Shown: positions 33,443 through 44,565 of the stretch, in pieces | Numbering within the stretch: position 1 is the stretch's first letter | Layout of the letters: each line of letters begins with the position of its first letter | Assembly: GCA_963576475.1 (NCBI GenBank) | Contig: OY754981.1 | Span: 24,451,411-24,515,410, forward strand | Direction: 5' to 3' | DNA from: Molanna angustata | Taxonomy: Eukaryota > Arthropoda > Insecta > Trichoptera > Molannidae | Length of the DNA: 64,000 bases | Notes under the pieces: model-generated | The model's database searches: none | What the model was told of the DNA's origin: nothing | What the model saw: only the letters and a program-made list of their open reading frames with translations | Program-made: the position numbers and the translations under genes

Positions 33443-33490
33443 ATTTCTATTTTATTCACATATTTTATTTTAATATCTGAATAAAATAGA

Positions 33491-34346
33491 TAATTTGTAC
33501 CCGTTAGCTCGTGCCATTTTTATTGTGTAGGTACATATTTACGATATGCGAAATAGTCGACCATGATACAATAAAATCTATAACAGTATATGAATCGAAT
33601 GAAAGTATATTATTTGTAATTTCATGGGTGGTATAAAAGATTGAATAACATGTTCATATATATAAAGTATTGGGAGTATGTACATACGTAGGTATTATGG
33701 ACCATATTGATGCGATGTATGCCTTATAAGACACGAAAATATTTTTTGAGTCAATATGTCAAGATCAAGTTAGTTTGGTAATGTCTATAGAGACTGTTGG
33801 TTGGCTGCCGCCGGGAACTGTCGAACCCATATTGAACTGTGACTCATGTCGATCGGGAGCTAACTTCAACGGGTTCTAAGTACCCTTAAATAATTAAATA
33901 ATAAAAATATCAATTTTGCCAATTTTATATATTATGTGTTACCAACTTTATACCAATATATTTATTTGATCAAAGCCTGCATACTGCGTCGTATGAAAAA
34001 TAGTATTTTATATGAAGTAGGTAAACACACATAACATGAAATCGACAAAATATATGTGAATTTTTTATTTATTTATTTAATATTAAGGACCACTTATAGC
34101 GAACAAGTTATTATACATCAATAGTTATATTTTTTCAGCTAATAGGATCGAATTCATTGTAACAATCATCCGTGTGATAAGTATTCGTACTTCAACAGCC
34201 TTCAACTCTTCAACAGCCATTTTATTTATTTAAAATTTCTACACTCAATGACAGCAATCATGAAAAAAATAGTAGAAAAAAACACTGTTGTGTAAACATA
34301 AAATTATGATAAAAATATTATTAAGTATTTGTTTATCAATTTCAGT
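33491..34346. other. AT-rich interval, nothing recognised
   Basis: No supportable feature. Confidence 0.3.
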
Positions 34347-34422
34347 CCGCAAATGCAACTCCTATTCACCGGTATGGTGCGGATCGCAGAGCGATACCGG
34401 TGAATGGAAGTCGCGTTTCCGG
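34347..34422. repeat. 76-bp hairpin
   Basis: attcaccggtat and ataccggtgaat pair perfectly, and the pairing extends outward (ccgcaaatgc with gcgtttccgg) with a few mismatches. A single related arm lies at 31371-31412, so this is likely a small fold-back element. Confidence 0.65.
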
Positions 34423-35239
34423 AAATAAATTAATACAACGAAAAAGTATATTATAATTTCTATCATAACTTTATGTATTTATTGAGTTGTACATATAATG
34501 AAGTGACAGATTAAAAAAAAATAAACACAAAATAAAAAAAAAAAGTTTACACCATTCAGTAACTAGTAAACAACATCTTATGTAGTTTGAAATTGTACAA
34601 ATCAACTTTGACGTCAAAAAACACTTTAATATCGAGGATTACTCGTAACTAAGCCGCCGTATAAGAATAAACCCCAAGATTTAATGAACGATATATGTGT
34701 TCTGGAAAAAGTTAACAGTAAAAATATTCTGCATTAAGATATTCAAATTAAAAAAAAGGCTAAAAATCTTGACCGTGTATTTAACGAATTTTCTTTCAAA
34801 AATATACCTACCTTAATATTATTTAGTGAAGTTCTGATCTCAACTCATTTCCAAACTCAAGATAATAAATATAATTATATTAATTATAAAAGAAAAAAAT
34901 ACAAATAGTTAGAACCTTTCAAAATAAAAATAACGAAATAATTCAAAGACCGTAAGTTTTGTACGGAATGCAATAAGCATGGCTATATAATACTGTATTA
35001 TATTATTGGTAGAAAGAAGGCACTTATGTATCTAGATATCTAGGTCTATGTGGAATGTTATAAAAACAATTTGGAACCAGAAACAATATGGATGAGGTCT
35101 TATACCTATATAAAACAATATTTAAAATGCGTCATTAGTTGCAAACAAAAATAAAACTGAATAAGCAAAATAAAACAACAAACTAGGCACAATTTTGTAC
35201 AACTACAACTTGGCAGACATATTTTTTTTCTTTGTTGAC
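34423..35239. other. AT-rich interval, nothing recognised
   Basis: No supportable feature. Confidence 0.3.
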
Positions 35240-35625
35240 TTAACGTTTGAAAATGGTGGCGACGAATAGTCATCTTCCACGTAGGACAATCTTGGGCAGA
35301 TCCAGAAGCAGACCTGACAAGGTCCATCAGATCGGTGAGCAACTTCCGGATCTTCGTCCCTTCCTGCTTCTCCATAACAAGGTTCTTGGGGTTATCAGAA
35401 GTTCTTTGGCAATATATCAAATAAATTGAACTGGAGATCTCGTAATATGGGCGTATTGGTTTTCATAGCATTCCATGGTATTTGCAAAATTCTTCGCCAG
35501 AATAATATCTCGAAGGCATCAAACCATCCGATGACAGGTCGTAAGCCCTGTAGGTACCTTGAGTTCCTGGCTCTGAAATAATATTCCAACTTCGTCTCTA
35601 TTGAGATTTTAGAAAATGGTCATAG
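35240..35625 (-). pseudogene. Repeat P relative, longer, minus strand
   Basis: The start (rev. of 35500-35625) matches repeat P: EPGTQGTYRAYDLSSDGL, then the reading continues as MPSRYYSGEEFCKYHGML before a stop. Farther on, another frame reads NLVMEKQEGTKIRKLLTDLM. The P copies at 25584 and 41310 diverge after the SDGL/SAGL word. Balanced composition suggests a former protein-coding element, with several breaks. Family not recognised. Confidence 0.45.
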
Positions 35626-35814
35626 AATATCATTAAAAATAATAATAAACTAAACGTAATAAACAAGTATATGATTTTGTCATCGTAAAATATTTGTAAT
35701 CGAATCTAAAATAAAGCTGACGCCTGATAGTTACCTCAACAGAGATAAGGAGAAAAAATTGAAAAACTCAAATAAGTAGTTAAAATTCAAAGGTTTCTTC
35801 CACAATAATAATAA

Positions 35815-35995
35815 ATACTTTCTTGCACCCTCCGCAAGTGGCGAGTTTATTGCCATATTGCAATTTCTTTCCAGCCCTGAGAAGAAAAATAAGCATGAGG
35901 AATTAATTAAATTATTTTTTTCCTCTGATGGGGATCGAACCCAGGACGCCCGCACAGAAACCAAACGGCTTTCCAATTGTGCCACGGCGGTTGGC
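35815..35995 (-). mobile_element. SINE family S2, complete, minus strand
   Basis: From right to left: head with ccgtggcacaattgg-like A box, gggttcgatcccc B box (good match), linker, tail attgcaatatggcaataaac, then gcgg and an ATT/AAT tail. Same layout as 16734-16940. Confidence 0.8.
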
Positions 35996-36628
35996 TCCCA
36001 ATGATTCCTGAAAGGGAAAGAAATCCAATGTTTGCGTATATGCAAGAGTTATTCAATTTTTGCCTATCATTTGACGATCTCCAAAGGTTTCGATTGTTGT
36101 ACCCACATTGCAGAGCGGGAGATGCTCGCAGTAGTCAATCTTTTGTTTCAAATTTTTATGACTGATTTTACCGATAAATTAAGTACCAACCGAGACTCAA
36201 ACCAATTATAAAACCAAGACAATACCCGTTCTACGATTTAAACTTGTTCACCACTAACTCAAACAAACGTTGAAGTGTATTTTCGTATGCATATTGTACC
36301 ACGTCAATGAATAGATTATTATATAGATTTGTTAATTACCCATTTAGGAGTGATTCTCGTTAGCAGTCTGTATTGAAATAGTTTATCTAAAATAACTGTA
36401 ATTATCTTGTGATAATACAAGTTACTAACATGGTTTGTTGTGTTTACTTAAAATATATTATAATATAATGGAAAATGGGTGGTATAGTACACGAAACAAG
36501 ACAAGGTTAGGTTAGGTCTACTTATGTACATTAAACAATATTATTATTAGTTATGATATTCAAACGTAAATTATTTATCGAACATAAAATTATTTATGAC
36601 GTGTTTTCATTTATGTTATTTATATCCA
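35996..36628. other. Interval without recognised feature
   Basis: A 62-codon frame at 35977-36165 overlaps the SINE head and is not recognised. Confidence 0.3.
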
Positions 36629-37608
36629 TTCTTCTTCTTCTTCTTTCTCAGCCATCTCTCCACTGCTGGATGTAGGCCTCTTCTAATAGCTTCCACTCGT
36701 CTTTTTTCTGGGCTTTTCGAACCCATCCGCTTCCAGCGACAGGGACAATATTATCGGCCCACCTTTTCTGGGGCCGGCCTATTCCCCTTTTCATATCCCA
36801 TGGTCTCCAATTTAGAATTCTGGGTGCCCATCTGTCCGTACCCTATCTGGCAACATGACCTGCCCATTGCCATTTAAGTTTTGCAACTCGATCCATAACA
36901 TCAACAACTTTTGTCTGGCGTCTGATTTCTTCATTTCTAATTTTGTCTCTTAGACTAACGCCTATCATTTGCCTTTCCATGGATCTCTGAGTGCATTTTA
37001 GCTTATGTATGGTCCTCGCAGTTAGCGCGATAGTTTCCAGACCATACGTAAGCACAGGCAGGATACATGTTTCAAAAACTTTTCTTTTCAGACATGTGGG
37101 AATATCTCTGTTTTTTAGGACATGTTTAAGTTTTCCAAAGGCTGCCCAACCTAGTCCGATCCTTCTGGGTATTTCTGCTGTCTGGTTATCCTTTCCTAAT
37201 TTTATCTTGTGTCCAAGGTATATATATATTCTTCAACAGCTTCAATTATTTTACTATCAATTGTGATAGTGCTGTTAGATGATGGACTCATGATTTTCGT
37301 TTTGTTAATATTTATTTCCAGGCCGACCATTAGGGAAGCATCGTGGAGTTCTTTTATCATAACATGAGTTCTTCCAGATCATCACTTATAAGCACTATGT
37401 CATCTGCAAAACGGAGGTGGTTTTAGTTTGTTCCATTTATTTTTATTCCCTTGTCTTCCCAGTTCAAAGTTTTAAATATGCCCTCCAAAACCAATGTAAA
37501 CAGTTTAGGTGATATGGTATCTCCTTGTCTGACACCTCTTTTTATATTGATTTTTTCTGTTTTTGTATTTTCATCGATTCTTACATCCATGGTGGCGTGT
37601 TCATATAT
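36629..37608 (-). pseudogene. RTE/BovB-like LINE, RT and C-terminal region
   Basis: On the minus strand, from 37590 onward: a word MDVRIDENTKTEKINIKRGV, then RQGDTISPKLFTLVLEGIF and FADDIVLISDD (the FADD catalytic tetrad is kept). After several stops and shifts come VLTYGLETIALTARTI, DRVAKLKWQWAGHVAR, GRPQKRWADNIVPVAGSGW and EEAYIQQWRDG. The order (RT palm, YG..T, GH.AR, GRP..RW.DDI, W....A) is typical of RTE/BovB-like ORF2. The 3' end has a GAA-repeat tail at 36629-36645. At about 980 bp, this is the only RT with an intact FADD in the window, but it is broken by stops. Confidence 0.85.
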
Positions 37609-37794
37609 AAATTAAATATATCCATTATAAGAGATAAATCTGGACTTTAATTTAAAAGAAGTAAATTAATATTCAATATACTATGATATTATTGAAACTA
37701 AAAATATAAAATTGAGGTACAATTATCATTGCTTTGTAAAACATTTTTTAAGAATCATAGAATAACTGAAAACCACAATTTTGATTTGATATTA

Positions 37795-37945
37795 AAAAAA
37801 AATGTGCTAACACTAAATTTTATACTAAAACAAATATGATGCTAACACTAAATTTTATACTATAACAAGAATGATGTTAACACTAAATTTAATAGTAAAA
37901 CAAATATGATGTTAACAATAAATTTAATATTAAAACAAATTAAGA
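37795..37945. repeat. Minisatellite, 35-bp unit, left part
   Basis: Units like tgatgctaacactaaattt followed by aatactaaaacaaata. The same unit resumes at 38405, after a LINE end. Confidence 0.8.
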
Positions 37946-38149
37946 ATTTTGTATTATAATCATTCATTTATGTAATCGAAACGTATATAATAAATAATTT
38001 GATATAAATCATTGTCGGAAATGTGTTTACAAGTAATTTTATCACTTAAAAAATCTTTCGAACTCTTGTTTTTTGAACGTCAACTGCACCATACGAGAAT
38101 GTCAATTTTGGCTAATTTAACACAGTTTTTCAGCTTTATTGCTATTTGA

Positions 38150-38404
38150 TATTAGTGGAATAATGTATAATGTGATCGTGCATTTGCTGTGGCAGGACCA
38201 AATGCATGGAATAAGCTCCCACACACCCTCAGACAAACCGAAAATATATCTTCGTTCAGGAAAAAACTCAAAACGCACCTTTTTCGCAAATCTTACCAGA
38301 GCCGAAATGATACAACGTAATCATTTTTTCAGCGCCCTTGAGGTGAGATATTCACAAAAACGGCGCTATATAAATTATCCAAATTTATTATTATTTATAA
38401 ATAT
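38150..38404 (+). pseudogene. LINE-C, ORF2 C-terminal end
   Basis: The frame through 38180-38315 reads DRAFAVAGPNAWNKLPHTLR, then SSFRKKLKTHLFRKSYQ and a stop. This is the terminal 'F..AGP..WN.LP..LR....SF...LKTHLF' block of CR1/L2-like ORF2. The 3' end follows with cagcgcccttgaggtgagat and an ATT-rich tail; fragments of that end lie at 16179-16248 and 57450-57490 (minus). The element interrupts a 35-bp minisatellite. Confidence 0.82.
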
Positions 38405-38740
38405 GACGCTAGCACTAAATTTAATACAATGCTAACATTAAATTTAACAATACAAGAAATGCAATGCTATCACTAAATTTAAAACTAAAACAAATATGAT
38501 GCTTACACTAAATTTAATATTAAAAGAAATAAGATGCTAACACTAAATAATGTACAAGAAGACTAAAATAAATAAATTTAACGCTAAAAGAAATATGATG
38601 TCAACATTAAATTTAATACTAAAAGAAATATGATGCTAGCAATAAATTAATACTAAAACAAATATGCTTACACTAAATTTAATACTAAAACAAATGTGAT
38701 GCTTAGGTACACTAAATTTTATACTAAACTCAGCCAGGAT
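38405..38740. repeat. Minisatellite, 35-bp unit, right part
   Basis: About nine diverged units with gctaacactaaatttaatac. One region near 38555 is degraded. Confidence 0.8.
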
Positions 38741-39035
38741 AACAGAACACTACATGAAAACATATGTATTATGTAATATGTCTATATATAAAATTTGTGA
38801 AACTTTAATTGAATATTTTAAATTTTTAAATATTCCTTATCGTTTGATATTATAATTTTAGTATAAATACCAACCAATATTTTTCTCTAAGAATCTTAAA
38901 TTATCTTTTTGCCATTTGATTTTTCTTTAAAGAATAAATAATAAACGAACAAAAAAAACAGAAAGCTCTCAAACTGCAGACGCCGCAATAAAAAGTGCCA
39001 AAGAGAGCCTACTATATGGAAACAGAAGAACTAAA
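38741..39035. other. Interval without recognised feature
   Basis: AT-rich. Nothing seen. Confidence 0.3.
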
Positions 39036-39500
39036 ATGACTAATACATGAATTATTTTGTTGAAGAACTACACTAAGACCACAACATTAATTATTTTGTT
39101 GAAGAAATACACTAAGACTACAACATTAATTATATTGTTGAAGAAATACACTAAGATTATTACATTAATTATTTTGTTGAAGAAATACACTAAGATTATT
39201 TTTTAATTTTGTCAATGCTGACGGTGTTGAATATGTAGAATTCCATAATGGGTATTTTAAATCAAACGAATGATTTGGTCTACATATATATTTTTTCCTG
39301 AGTCCAGGACGACCGTTTCAGCTTATTAGGCCCTTGATAAGGCCAGTTGATAAGGGCCTAATAAGCTGAAACGGTCGTCCTGGACTCAGGAAAAAATATA
39401 TATGTAGACCAAATCATTTGTTTGATTTAAAATACCCACTAAGATTATTATTACACGAATTATTTTGTTGAAGAAACACACTAAGTTAACAACTATCACT
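39036..39500. repeat. Minisatellite, 39-bp unit, interrupted
   Basis: Units of attaattattttgttgaaga followed by aatacactaaga and a variable end, about four left of the insertion and 1.5 right of it. The insertion at 39201-39436 is described separately. Confidence 0.8.
39201..39436. mobile_element. Insertion containing a 190-bp palindrome
   Basis: cactaagattatt flanks the insertion at 39188-39200 and 39437-39449 (13 bp, although the repeat unit of the array could mimic this). About 48 bp are unpaired at the left. The palindrome 39249-39438 has 85-bp arms with one mismatch and a 20-base loop. The right arm with loop holds the hammerhead-like motif TTGATAA, then GGGCC, and CTGAAACGGTC at 39346-39380, homologous to 25035-25108. 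Confidence 0.85.
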
Positions 39501-40255
39501 AATACACAGATAATTTTATATAGGTAGATATTATTCAAAATAATATGTAAATGTCCAGTCAATTTTCATCAAATGAAAAAAATCATCAGATGAATAATGT
39601 TAGCAATTTCTCATTCCATTTCAGAAATAAGACATCATCGAAAGAGGAAGAAATATTCATATTTACGAAATATGTTTTTTTAACAAGTGAGGTGTTGTAT
39701 ATAAAACTTGATAGATAATTAATTACGCGATAAAAATATATACATAATATTCAACAATTTATCATATTCGAGGGAGGCTTTCTACACAAAATTGCTAATC
39801 AAATATTTACACAGCGGCGTCATAGTACCAAAATCATCATCGATTTAAAATAAAATATTAAAATATTGCGAATGATAAATGATTCTTAATAATATAAACA
39901 TTATTAAAAAAAAATAACACATCGTTCCAAGGATTTCAACAAATCATTTGTCTTAGTATATTAAATATTATAATTTGATGTCATCGATGACGCCGAGAGA
40001 AAGAAAATAATATTGATTAAAGAAATAAAAAAGATTAAGGCTAGCATTACAAAAGATTACTTTAGAAATGGTAAGCAATTATATACCTTTCGGTTCGCTG
40101 CACTTAACATCTCCTGTCAAATGAAATAAATTTCTAGATAAATAAATTTTATACTACGAATTCGCGAATCCCAAAATCATACTCTATTCGAATAGGTAGT
40201 TAGGTACTTATTTTATTTTGACAAACACACTACACCGATATAACAGAAGTGTAAT
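39501..40255. other. AT-rich interval, nothing recognised
   Basis: No supportable feature. Confidence 0.3.
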
Positions 40256-40472
40256 TAGAAGATATTTGTTCATATTCATTGTAGTGGGGGGAAAGATAGC
40301 TAAGGAAGACGGAGTATGGGTGTAAAAGAACACAGTGGCTTTAAAAACCAAGGCAGTGGTTCGGGATTCCGGATTTAGCGTCACTAATTATGTTGGTGAT
40401 TATGGGGATGAGTTTGATGTGATGGCTGCCAACGTCGGGATAGGAGCGGCACAAGAAGAAGAAGAAGAATAA
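40256..40472 (+). mobile_element. LINE 3' end with GAA tail
   Basis: The end reads MAANVGIGAAQEEEEE and a stop, from gatggctgccaacgtcggga onward, with (gaa)5. This resembles the last residues of the LINE on the minus strand at 52177 (a MMVVNVG-like word, then R-rich and TTC/GAA repeats). Confidence 0.5.
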
Positions 40473-40589
40473 AGTATAATTCACTCTAAATATGATAAGA
40501 AGATATTATATTATCATTTGACAGCACCTGAAATCTGAAAATAATCCCATAGTTACTAACCAAAACTGAAAACTAATAAGACATCTATA

Positions 40590-40766
40590 CACTGTCTCAG
40601 AACAGGTTTTACCTAGTGAGGCAGTTTATGACAATAGTAAAATATCTGGTAACTATTATGTAACCTATGTAAGTTAAATATATTATAATGCATTAAAAAA
40701 TTTGTTACTAGATTTAAGGAAAAATTGTATTTTACATAATAAATAAAATAAAATAAATAAATAAAT
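40590..40766 (+). mobile_element. LINE 3' UTR with bulged hairpin
   Basis: The hairpin 40592-40624 has outer arms ctgtctca/tgaggcag and an inner aggt/acct stem. The tail is aaataaataaataaa at 40750-40766. Similar to 53490-53650. Upstream coding part is absent. Confidence 0.65.
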
Positions 40767-40796
40767 GATGGAAGAAATGTGTAGGATAAGTTTGAT

Positions 40797-40965
40797 GGGT
40801 GGTGGCAGAGTGGTTAGCGCACTGGGTTAGTTATCCAGTGGTCGTGAGTTCGAATCCTGCCACGACCGATTTCGTTCACCTATAGCACAAGCAATACTGC
40901 TTAGTTTAGGGAATTTATGAGTATGTACATGTACTTGTTACAAGGACATATTCATTTAAAAAAAA
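40797..40965 (+). mobile_element. SINE family S3, tRNA-headed
   Basis: A box tggcagagtgg and B box gagttcgaatcc both match the pol III consensus well. The anticodon stem is diverged against the 47553 copy. A body with gcttagtttagggaatttat and a tail catattcattt plus A's follow. It is about 85% like the 47553 copy by eye. Confidence 0.8.
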
Positions 40966-41104
40966 ATTCTTTTGTAATATTATTGTTTTCCGTATACCAC
41001 TAACCATAGCTATCGTATCGAATGTTGAATTTACGCATGTTTTTGACAATAATTGACACAGCGCTACATAATTGTTACGCAGAAAACATGCTAATTATAT
41101 CATG

Positions 41105-41205
41105 ACATGGAAACACTGGTTAGTTGGAAGAAATTGCCATATGGCAATAAACTCGTAACTTGCGCAGGGTGCAAGGAATTGTTCATTATTATTATTATTA
41201 TGATT
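41105..41205 (+). mobile_element. SINE S2 tail
   Basis: actggttagttggaagaaat, then tgccatatggcaataaac, gcgcagggtgcaagga and (ATT)n. Only the tail is present; the head is lost or was never copied. Confidence 0.7.
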
Positions 41206-41294
41206 ATTAAATAACTTTAAACATTGTAAAAATTAAAAAAAAGTAGGTACTAAAACGTAATTTCTAACCTCAATATACAGTAACCTTTTATTTT

Positions 41295-41435
41295 AAACCA
41301 AACAAATATTTTTTAACAGATTTTTAATTATCTCAATAGAGACGAAGTTGGAATATTTATTGTAGGAGAACCGGGAAATCAAGGCACCTACAGGGCTTAC
41401 GACCTGTCATCGGCTGGTTTACGTGATCACTTTAT
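41295..41435 (+). repeat. Repeat P, copy 2
   Basis: Almost identical to 25645-25773, with only a few substitutions, and ends with the same gtttacgtgatcact. The frame IFNYLNRDEVGIFIVGEPGN stays open. Confidence 0.75.
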
Positions 41436-42002
41436 GCGCTTGCGCAACGTTCACCAATTATGCCTTTTTTTAATGAGATCCCTATCAATTCAATTTTGAA
41501 ACTTCTATATATTGTAATACTGAAATTCTTTTCGCGTAAAAATAAGGAATTTTTACTAAAGCCATCTATGGGTGAAATTATGAACAACAATCTTATTATT
41601 TTTTATTTATTTTGTTGTAACGCCATCTATTGAGAGAATTGTTTTTTTGTAAATAATGAAAGCTACAATTCTTATATGTGAGGTGACATCACCAAACAAA
41701 TATACTTACAGTAATGTAAACAAACATTACAACAAATTAAATATTAAAAAGAAATAATAAACCATTTTATTTAGCGGATAATAAAAAAAGACATCTGGCA
41801 ATATGGTAAGTATTTGAAGTAGTAACCAGAGACCAAATTAAATTAAGCATTCCAAGGAAAAATACCTACAATCACAGCACATAAATTGCTATCATACATA
41901 TAGGAGGAAATTATTATTTGTATTAGAAATAGAATAAATCATTAAAATTTTAAAAAGGCTGACACTGCAACACACCACACCAGATTAGTTTTTAGTTTAA
42001 AC
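41436..42002. other. Interval without recognised feature
   Basis: The word cgccatcta occurs twice, spaced about 55 bp, and again at 44109, but no unit is clear. Confidence 0.3.
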
Positions 42003-42044
42003 CCACCTGAAGAAGATAACGGTAGTTCTTGAAACTAGTTGTGG
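42003..42044 (+). ncRNA. Hammerhead-like motif
   Basis: ccac (stem I arm), CTGAAGA (42007-42013), a weak stem, GAAA (42031-42034), ACTAGT as minimal stem III, T before the cut position, and gtgg that pairs with ccac. Stem I and stem III fit the hammerhead order. Stem II pairs properly only if the last core A is drawn into it, so the fold is imperfect. Confidence 0.4.
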
Positions 42045-42585
42045 AATAAAAATAAATAAGTGGAAATAAACAAAGTTATATTGTTATTTTAATATTCATT
42101 TAATATATGTTTAAATTTTGTATTTAAATAGTCTTTTTAACATTAATAAACAAACAAATATATAAACGTCTATACCAACATCCATTTTTATATATAAAGA
42201 TACACAAAATGTAAGTACCTTTTTAAACATTTGGAAATAAAGTTTTTTTTTATAATCTCGCGTGTATTTCCATTTTTTTCTAACTTACGAAGTCCACTTT
42301 GAGAAACATCTAGTTGGACGATAAAACAGCAAAGACCAATAGTTATAAAAGTGAAGTGTTATAATAATTAACCAATCTCTTATCGTAAGACAAAACTGTG
42401 CAAGTTAGTGCTCAACTGTCAGCGCGTGTATTTGATATCGCAATTTAGTAAATTTACACAAACGTCCTTAACGCTAAAGAACAGTCATTACTACGAAACA
42501 CCGTTATACAATGCACAAATCTTTGTCGAGACAGGGATACCAAAAAGTCATAATTGATTAATGGAAGATAAAAAAAATAATAAAC
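42045..42585. other. AT-rich interval, nothing recognised
   Basis: No supportable feature. Confidence 0.3.
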
Positions 42586-42662
42586 AACCCTTGCATCCTG
42601 TACAAGTGGCAAATGGATTTTGTTTCCAATAAACCAGTGATCCCAGCCAAGAAAAACAATTG
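42586..42662 (-). mobile_element. SINE S2 tail, diverged
   Basis: cccttgcatcctgtacaagt followed by ggcaaatgg and ccagtgatcccagcc, which is a mutated reverse complement of the S2 tail. Confidence 0.45.
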
Positions 42663-42719
42663 TATAAAATAGTGATTAATTTTCGTCTGTAACCGGCTTA
42701 GGTAGATACTTATGATTTT

Positions 42720-43035
42720 GAATATTAATTTGTAAAATGTTTACAATTTTAAACATTCATTTTTGAAAAATGTTTACAATTTTAAATAATAATTTGTAAT
42801 GTTGACCATTTTAAATATTCATTTTTGAAAATGTTTATAATTTAAAATATTAATTTGAGAAATGTTTACAATTTTAAATATTCATTTTTGAAACATGTTT
42901 ACAATTTTAAATATTAATTTGAGAAATGTTTACAATTTTAAATATTCATTTTTGAAACATGTATACAATTTTAAATATTCATTTTTGAAACATGTTTACA
43001 ATTTTAAATATTAATTTGAAAATGTCATTTTATGG
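42720..43035. repeat. Minisatellite, about 31-bp unit
   Basis: About ten units of tgtttacaattttaaatatt followed by catttttgaaa or aatttgagaa. Two unit types alternate near the right end, suggesting expansion of a dimer. Confidence 0.85.
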
Positions 43036-43126
43036 ATTCAAATAACTTGGAGGTCACTATATTTTTCTTAATTTTGTTATTGTTTTTGTTAATTCTTTTG
43101 CATTTAATAGATCAAATTGGAAAAGT

Positions 43127-43160
43127 ACTGCCTCAGAACAAACTCGTCTAGTGAGGCAGT
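43127..43160. other. LINE-type hairpin, isolated
   Basis: actgcctca and tgaggcagt pair perfectly (9 bp) and enclose gaaca...ctag, as in the LINE 3' UTR hairpins at 40592 and 53492. The inner stem is lost. No coding part is seen nearby. Confidence 0.5.
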
Positions 43161-43299
43161 AAATTTCCAAATAGAAACAATTGTACATAGTATGTTTTTT
43201 AACAGGGCTACGTAGGGAACACCAACTATTAGGACTTGGTACCATTATACACTTCCAAAGAAGGGTACTACATAGCGTTGGGGAGATTTTCAATAATAG

Positions 43300-43390
43300 T
43301 AAACAGTTCTTTGCACCCTGCGCAAGTGGCGAGTTTATTGTCGTATGACAATTTCTTTCAACTAACCAGTGTTTCCAATCCAGAAAAGCA
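43300..43390 (-). mobile_element. SINE S2 tail, minus strand
   Basis: tttgcaccctgcgcaagtgg, then cgagtttattgtcgtatgac and aaccagtgtttcc. The tail hairpin reads ATTGTC/GACAAT here, a compensated change against ATTGCC/GGCAAT. Confidence 0.7.
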
Positions 43391-43944
43391 TAATAATGAT
43401 AGTCTCTTACAGTTTAAATATTGATCAAATTTCATCAATATTATTCGGAAGACTGATAACCCCGTTTTTAGGGCCAGTAGGTTTGTTGATGTTTTTGATA
43501 CCTACACATAGATACACCCTGTAGGTATATAGGTAACACAATCTAAAGCAAGTTATATTAATATATTCAGACAAAGGTTGACCTTTTGCGGTCGGAAATG
43601 ATAATGCTATGGAAACCAGAATGTCAATGTGTGTTTGTATGTGTGTGTGTGTGTGTTAGTAAATGTCACCCCGTCTATACTTCTTAACGTTGTCGTCTCA
43701 ATATTACCAACTGCGAGAAAATAAGTACCTAGTAAATTTTTAAACTGTCAAATGTTGCCATATACAATGGTACTGGTCACACTGACTGAAATGTTTCAAT
43801 CAACATAAGCCGCGTGATTTATTCGATCGTGAGAAAAATATACTTAGCTGTACAAAATCACGCATTGTCATGTTAATTAGTCTAATTTGCTAAATAAACA
43901 ACATTATGTATAATGACAGCAGTCATATATTGAGCAAATAATAA
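43391..43944. other. Interval without recognised feature
   Basis: A short TG run near 43640. Nothing coding. Confidence 0.3.
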
Positions 43945-44345
43945 GGTCCTTAGATGGATGAATAATAGAGGAAATATAAGAAGTGTTGGCCGAAAGCAGA
44001 TATCAGGAAAACGAAATTGGCACGACCATGTTAACGAAGATATTCTAAAAGTTCTATATATTTCAATAATGGGATACAATTCGTTTGAGAATAACACATT
44101 TTTAGTATCGCCATCTATGAAATTACGAAGAAACAATTTTTTGTTACGACATTTATTAAGAAACGCCATCTTTCATCTAGAAAATATTCAATAATATTAT
44201 GTATGAAAGAACGTTAAATTAGCAAGTTCAAATAACAGACGAGTATGTATGATACGATGTATGAATGTTAGTATGGCAATGAATGTAGGCAAAGACGTAA
44301 ATGCATGGCATTTGATTATCTCTCTGCTAATCCCAATAACAAGTA
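43945..44345 (+). pseudogene. Degraded RTE-like LINE with internal insertion
   Basis: VGRKQISGKRNWHDHVNED matches the GRPRKSWHDHIN block of 12207-12683. After a foreign stretch of about 140 bp the RTE sequence resumes with SSNNRRVCMIRCMNVSMAMN-like codons and a WHLIISLLIPI end. The inserted part has two aacgccatct words. Confidence 0.6.
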
Positions 44346-44565
44346 GGTACCTACTTGGAGTGAGGGCATGCGTGTATTTTATAATATAATAATATTGTTT
44401 GCCACATATGACTTTGGTTATGTATAGTTTTAGTTATACATATATAACTTATATTTTAATTACCTAGTGCTTTCTGTAAGAAATATAAAAATAATGTAAA
44501 GAATATCTAATAACTTGTAGAATATATAAAGCGTCCTCTTTATTTGTAAGAGTTTCCTCTTTTTA

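Noticed and set aside
38139..38435. 98-codon frame over LINE-C
   Set aside because: Out of frame with the recognised AGPNAWNKLP block; a shadow.
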